Origin: Pseudomonadota bacterium
Lineage (GTDB): Bacteria > Pseudomonadota > Gammaproteobacteria > Burkholderiales > Thiobacillaceae
DNA length: 10,354 nucleotides
Assembly (NCBI GenBank): GCA_021847385.1
Contig: JAJZTV010000057.1
Span: 1-10,354 of the forward strand
Direction: 5' to 3'
Below the pieces are notes generated by a model that saw nothing but the letters and a program-made list of their open reading frames with translations, was not told where the DNA came from and made no database searches. The position numbers and the translations under genes are program-made. Shown here piece by piece: positions 7,134-10,354 of the stretch; within the stretch, counting starts at the first letter, position 1, and the number at the start of each line of letters is the position of its first letter.

Positions 7134-7997
7134 ATGCTGGTAATCATTGGCTGGATCGTCGCCTTGGCGAGCGTGTTCGGCGCCTTTGCCGCTGGCGGCG
7201 GTCATCTGGCTTCGTTGTTCCAGCCATTGGAACTGGTCATGATCGGTGGCGGTGCGTTCGGCGCCTTCATGGCGGCCAATGGCGCCAAGGGCATGAAGGC
7301 CTTCGTTTCCGCCATGCCTGGCGTTTTCAAAGGGTCCAAATACACCAAGGCCTTCTATATGGAATTGCTGGCACTCCTGTTCGAGATCTTGAACAAGGTG
7401 CGCCGCGAGGGCCTGATGTCGATCGAGCCGGACGTCGAAAATCCGGAGGAAAGCGCCCTGTTCGCCAAATATCCCGCTATCCAGGCCGACCATCATTTGA
7501 TCGAATTCATCGCCGACTATTTGCGCCTGATGGTCGGCGGCAACCTGAACGCCCTCGAAATCGAGAACCTGATGGACGCCGAGATCGAGACGCACCACCA
7601 CGAAGGCATGGGGCCCGCCCAGGCCGTACAACGCATGGCCGACGGCATGCCGGCCTTCGGTATCGTCGCAGCGGTGATGGGCGTGGTCCACACCATGGAG
7701 TCGCTTTATCTGCCGCCGACTGAACTGGGGGTGCTGATTGCCCACGCACTGGTCGGTACCTTCCTCGGTATCCTGTTGTCCTACGGCTTCGTATCGCCGG
7801 TCTCGACCGCCATGGAAGTCAAAGTCGAGGAAGGCGGTAAGGTGCTGCAAGCCGTGAAAACGGTCATTCTCGCCAGCCTCAACGGTTTCTCGCCGCAGGT
7901 CTGCGTCGAGTTCGGGCGCAAAGTGCTCTATTCCACCGAGCGGCCGACCTTCCTCGAATTGGAAGACGACATCAAGGCGCGCAAGGCGGCCAAGTGA
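7134..7997 (+). CDS. motA: MotA, flagellar motor stator protein
   Basis: MotA is the inner-membrane stator subunit that, with MotB, conducts ions and drives rotation of the flagellar rotor. The 287-residue product has four membrane helices (about 2-20, 33-48, 171-190 and 198-222) and a large cytoplasmic loop between the second and third. The loop holds Arg90 and Glu98 in VRREGLMSIEPD, the charged residues that contact FliG. Pro173 (GMPAFGIVAAVMGVVHTM) and Pro222 (FVSPV) are the prolines next to the ion channel. All four have the same numbers as in E. coli MotA, which points to the classical MotA type rather than PomA. motB follows 11 bases later. No other flagellar gene is in the window. Confidence 0.97.
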   Translation: MLVIIGWIVALASVFGAFAAGGGHLASLFQPLELVMIGGGAFGAFMAANGAKGMKAFVSAMPGVFKGSKYTKAFYMELLALLFEILNKVRREGLMSIEPDVENPEESALFAKYPAIQADHHLIEFIADYLRLMVGGNLNALEIENLMDAEIETHHHEGMGPAQAVQRMADGMPAFGIVAAVMGVVHTMESLYLPPTELGVLIAHALVGTFLGILLSYGFVSPVSTAMEVKVEEGGKVLQAVKTVILASLNGFSPQVCVEFGRKVLYSTERPTFLELEDDIKARKAAK

Positions 7998-8008
7998 GGC
8001 GATAGGCC

Positions 8009-8935
8009 ATGGCGGACGATACCCAACGCCCAATAGTCATTAAGCGCATCAAAAAAGGCGGGCATGCCGCGCATGGCGGCGCCTGGAAGATCGCCTATGC
8101 CGACTTCGTCACGGCGATGATGGCCTTCTTTCTGTTGATGTGGCTGTTGGGCTCGGTCAACAAGGCCAAATTGCAAGGCATCTCGGACTACTTCAAGACC
8201 CCGCTTAAGGTAGCGCTGAGCGGTGGCCAGGGGGTAGGCGAGCAAACTAGCATCATCAAAGGCGGCGGCGACGACATCACCAAAAAGACAACGCTGGATA
8301 GCAAACGCAGCGAGGAGTCTGAACAAACCAAGAAGAAGCCTGAAGAAAATACGGAACAGAACAAGGCACAAGAAGCCGCGCGCTTGTCCGAACTGAAGGA
8401 AAAGCTCAATACGCTGATCGAGAGCAATCCCAAGCTTCAGCAGTTCAAGAATCAGATCAAGATCGACATCACCAGCGAGGGCCTGCGCATCCAGATCGTC
8501 GACGACCAGAATCGTCCGATGTTCGACTCCGGCAGCGCAGTCATGAAGCCCTATACCCGGGATATCCTGCACGAGATCGGTCGCACGCTGAATGATGTGC
8601 CGAACCGCATCAGCCTGTCTGGTCACACCGACTCGGTGCAATACGCCTCCGGCCCGCGTGGCTACAGCAACTGGGAACTGTCGGCCGACCGGGCCAATGC
8701 CTCGCGCCGCGAGTTGCTGACCGGCGGACTGCTACAGACCAAGATCCTACGAGTCGTCGGCTTGGCCGACGCGGTCCCCTTCCTTAAGAACGACCCGGCC
8801 GCCCCGATCAACCGGCGCATCTCCATCATCGTGATGAAGAAAGAGGCGGAAGAGGCCATCACCAAGGAAAGCCAGCAAACCGAGGCCCTGACCGCCAAGC
8901 AGGTCGGGGAAAAGCTTGGCAGTGTCAAACCTTAG
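8009..8935 (+). CDS. motB: MotB, flagellar motor stator protein
   Basis: MotB anchors the stator to peptidoglycan and supplies the ion-binding aspartate. In the 308-residue product a cytoplasmic N-terminus rich in Lys (IKRIKKGGHAAHGGAWKIAYADF) leads into one membrane helix (about 29-49) with Asp32, the proton-binding residue, at its start. A plug segment follows (about 52-72; ISDYFKTPLKVALSGG). A charged, low-complexity linker covers about 88-135. The OmpA-like peptidoglycan-binding domain spans about 148-280, with SGHTDS (204-209), NWELSADRAN (221-230) and INRRISI (267-273). A tail of about 30 residues rich in Glu, Lys and Gln ends the protein. GAGG at 7996-7999, 9 bases before the ATG, supports the start. 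The end overlaps the methyltransferase gene by 20 bases. Confidence 0.97.
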   Translation: MADDTQRPIVIKRIKKGGHAAHGGAWKIAYADFVTAMMAFFLLMWLLGSVNKAKLQGISDYFKTPLKVALSGGQGVGEQTSIIKGGGDDITKKTTLDSKRSEESEQTKKKPEENTEQNKAQEAARLSELKEKLNTLIESNPKLQQFKNQIKIDITSEGLRIQIVDDQNRPMFDSGSAVMKPYTRDILHEIGRTLNDVPNRISLSGHTDSVQYASGPRGYSNWELSADRANASRRELLTGGLLQTKILRVVGLADAVPFLKNDPAAPINRRISIIVMKKEAEEAITKESQQTEALTAKQVGEKLGSVKP

Positions 8936-9698
8936 GCTTCCGGTATCCAACACCGGCCTGCCACTCGTGCTGCAGGCCGGGCTGATCCATGTATTGGCCT
9001 GGGCACTCGTCCTCGGCCTCGCCTTCGCCGCCCGGCAGATCGAGCTCGATCTGAGTTGGGGCATGTGGGCCTTGTTGCAGGGCCTGCTCGCAGGGGGCTT
9101 CAGCTATTTCTTCGCGCTGCCTGCTTGGTGGCTGGTCATCAATCCGCTCTTCTTTCCCGTGCTTGCCCAAGCCCAGCAATGGGAACTCGCCCCGCACTGG
9201 TACCTAGCGGGCCTGGTCGCATTGTTGCTGACCCAGTTGGGCGCCGTGCGTAGCCGGGTGCCGCTCTATCTGTCGAGCCAGCGCGCCAAAACCGAGTTGC
9301 TGCGCCTATTGCCGGCGGATTCAGGGCTGCGCTTTTTGGATGTCGGCAGCGGTATTGGCGGCCTGCTCGCTTTCTTGGCAAAAAACCGGCCCGGGCTGGT
9401 GCTCGACGGTATCGAATCCGCGCCTGGGCTCTGGCTCCTGAGCCGCTTACGGCTCGGGGCGCGCGCCTCTATCGCACTGGGCGATCTGTGGAACGTCGAC
9501 CTATCCCGCTACGACGTCGTGTACGCCTTTCTCTCGCCGGAACCTATGGCCCGGTTGTGGCAAAAAGCCAAACGCGAGATGCCGCCGGGCAGTTTGTTCG
9601 TCAGCAATACCTTCGAAGTGCCCGGCGTGAAGCCAGACGCCAGCATCGAATTGCACGACCTCCATCGTGGACGTCTCCTGCTATGGCGAATGACGTAA
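8916..9698 (+). CDS. Membrane-anchored class I SAM-dependent methyltransferase, FAM173-like (substrate unknown)
   Basis: The 260-residue product has about four hydrophobic segments in its first half (about 18-38, 48-66, 68-84 and 94-110), then a short Rossmann-type methyltransferase domain (about 125-260). Motif I is FLDVGSGIGG (140-149), and the acidic residue ending the second strand is Glu167 in DGIES. The stretch DLWNVDLSRYDVVYAF (190-205) with a later PEPM and KREMPPG resembles the FAM173 group of membrane-bound protein-lysine methyltransferases as I remember it; this is inference, and the substrate is unknown. The gene starts inside motB (20-base overlap) and overlaps the HDOD gene by 16 bases, so the three are probably translated together. 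The TTG at 8916 has GGGGA 5 bases upstream; the GTG at 8922, two codons later, is a real alternative. Confidence 0.8.
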   Translation: MAVSNLRLPVSNTGLPLVLQAGLIHVLAWALVLGLAFAARQIELDLSWGMWALLQGLLAGGFSYFFALPAWWLVINPLFFPVLAQAQQWELAPHWYLAGLVALLLTQLGAVRSRVPLYLSSQRAKTELLRLLPADSGLRFLDVGSGIGGLLAFLAKNRPGLVLDGIESAPGLWLLSRLRLGARASIALGDLWNVDLSRYDVVYAFLSPEPMARLWQKAKREMPPGSLFVSNTFEVPGVKPDASIELHDLHRGRLLLWRMT

Positions 9699-10354
9699 TC
9701 GACCCCAAGCAGTGGCTTGAAAAGCTCGGGCCGAGGCCGGTAGCGGTGTTCCGTCGTACGGCACGCCTGCTGGCGGAGCTTGCCCAGCAAGGCGATAGCG
9801 TCAACAGCAACGATATCGCTACCGTCATCCTGGCCGACCCGTTGATGACCCTGCGCGTCCTGCACGATGCCAATGCCCTGCGTTCCAAGCGGCTGGGCTC
9901 GGAGACCGGCACGGTCCAACACGCCTTGATGAGAATCGGCATCAACGCATTTTTCGACAAGTACAAAGAGTTACCGACCGTCGAAGAGGCATTGAGCAGC
10001 CGGCCCATGGCCCTGCAGATCGCATATCGACTCCTGCAGCGCAGTTTTCATGCGAGCTGGCAGGCGCGCGATTTCGCCGCATTGCACCTCGATATCCAGG
10101 CTGAGGAAGTCGAGGTCGCTGCGCTGCTAGGCTGCATTACCGAGCTTCTGCTCTGCCTAGTGGCGCCCGAAACCATCGGCAAATTGCAGCGCCTGCGCCG
10201 TAAAAAATCGGCGGCCATGGCGGAGCTTGAGCTACTTGGCAGTCCGCTGGATGCGCTCCAACAAGCCGTGCTCGCCGCTTGGCAAATGCCGGAAGAGCTG
10301 CGGGAGATGTTGGTGCTAGGCCAGCAGCCAAGGCCGCGCCAAATCATGCTGCGC
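9683..10354 (+). CDS. HDOD-domain signalling protein, N-terminal part (runs off the window)
   Basis: An ATG at 9683 opens a frame with no stop for 224 codons to the last base of the window, so the 3' end is missing. Residues of about 15-210 fit an HDOD domain: LGPRPVAVFRRTARLLAELA, then DIATVILADPLMTLRVLHDANA (44-65; the family DP.L...L...N core), TVQHALMRIGINAFF (77-91), HASWQARDFAALH (123-135) and LLGSPLDALQQAVLAAWQMPEELREML (184-210). HDOD proteins are non-enzymatic relatives of HD hydrolases used in signalling, often in motility and c-di-GMP circuits. The usual HD pair is absent: GLLHDIG of typical members is GCITELLL here (150-157). The start lies inside the methyltransferase gene (16-base overlap) without a clear ribosome-binding site, suggesting coupled translation. 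A C-terminal output domain may follow outside the window. Confidence 0.8.
   Translation, partial: MANDVIDPKQWLEKLGPRPVAVFRRTARLLAELAQQGDSVNSNDIATVILADPLMTLRVLHDANALRSKRLGSETGTVQHALMRIGINAFFDKYKELPTVEEALSSRPMALQIAYRLLQRSFHASWQARDFAALHLDIQAEEVEVAALLGCITELLLCLVAPETIGKLQRLRRKKSAAMAELELLGSPLDALQQAVLAAWQMPEELREMLVLGQQPRPRQIMLR

Overview
The window is a GC-rich stretch of a Gram-negative chromosome, most likely a betaproteobacterium. The gene order rseP-bamA-skp-lpxD-fabZ-lpxA-lpxB-rnhB is the conserved proteobacterial outer-membrane biogenesis cluster, and the protein sequences resemble the E. coli versions closely while clearly differing from gammaproteobacterial ones. The species cannot be fixed from this window. 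Chemotaxis/flagellar stator genes directly after rnhB replace the dnaE that follows rnhB in E. coli.

Layout. All twelve genes lie on the + strand, and no gap between genes exceeds about 30 bases. Positions 1-197 hold the C-terminal end of the intramembrane protease RseP. Positions 194-3030 encode the outer-membrane protein assembly core: BamA, then the periplasmic chaperone Skp. Positions 3041-6517 encode early lipid A synthesis: LpxD, FabZ, LpxA and LpxB. FabZ belongs to fatty-acid synthesis and consumes the same 3-hydroxyacyl-ACP pool that LpxA and LpxD draw on. RnhB (RNase HII) follows at 6514-7104. After a 29-base gap come the flagellar stator genes motA (7134-7997) and motB (8009-8935). 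A membrane-anchored class I methyltransferase (8916-9698) overlaps the end of motB, and an HDOD-domain protein (9683 to the window end, incomplete) overlaps the end of the methyltransferase.

How the genes work together. The first eight genes couple outer-membrane protein insertion with lipopolysaccharide precursor synthesis, presumably as one envelope operon. The last four look like a separate motility/signalling module: a proton-driven stator pair translationally linked to an uncharacterised membrane methyltransferase and a signalling-type HDOD protein. The 29-base rnhB-motA junction shows no terminator, so read-through from the envelope operon is possible. One weak promoter candidate lies inside rnhB.

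No RNA genes, mobile elements, CRISPR arrays or clear terminators are visible. The most interesting region is the 3' end. The methyltransferase resembles the FAM173 family of membrane-bound protein-lysine methyltransferases, and its gene overlaps motB. The acyl-chain ruler positions of LpxA and LpxD also differ from E. coli in a way that predicts shorter lipid A acyl chains.
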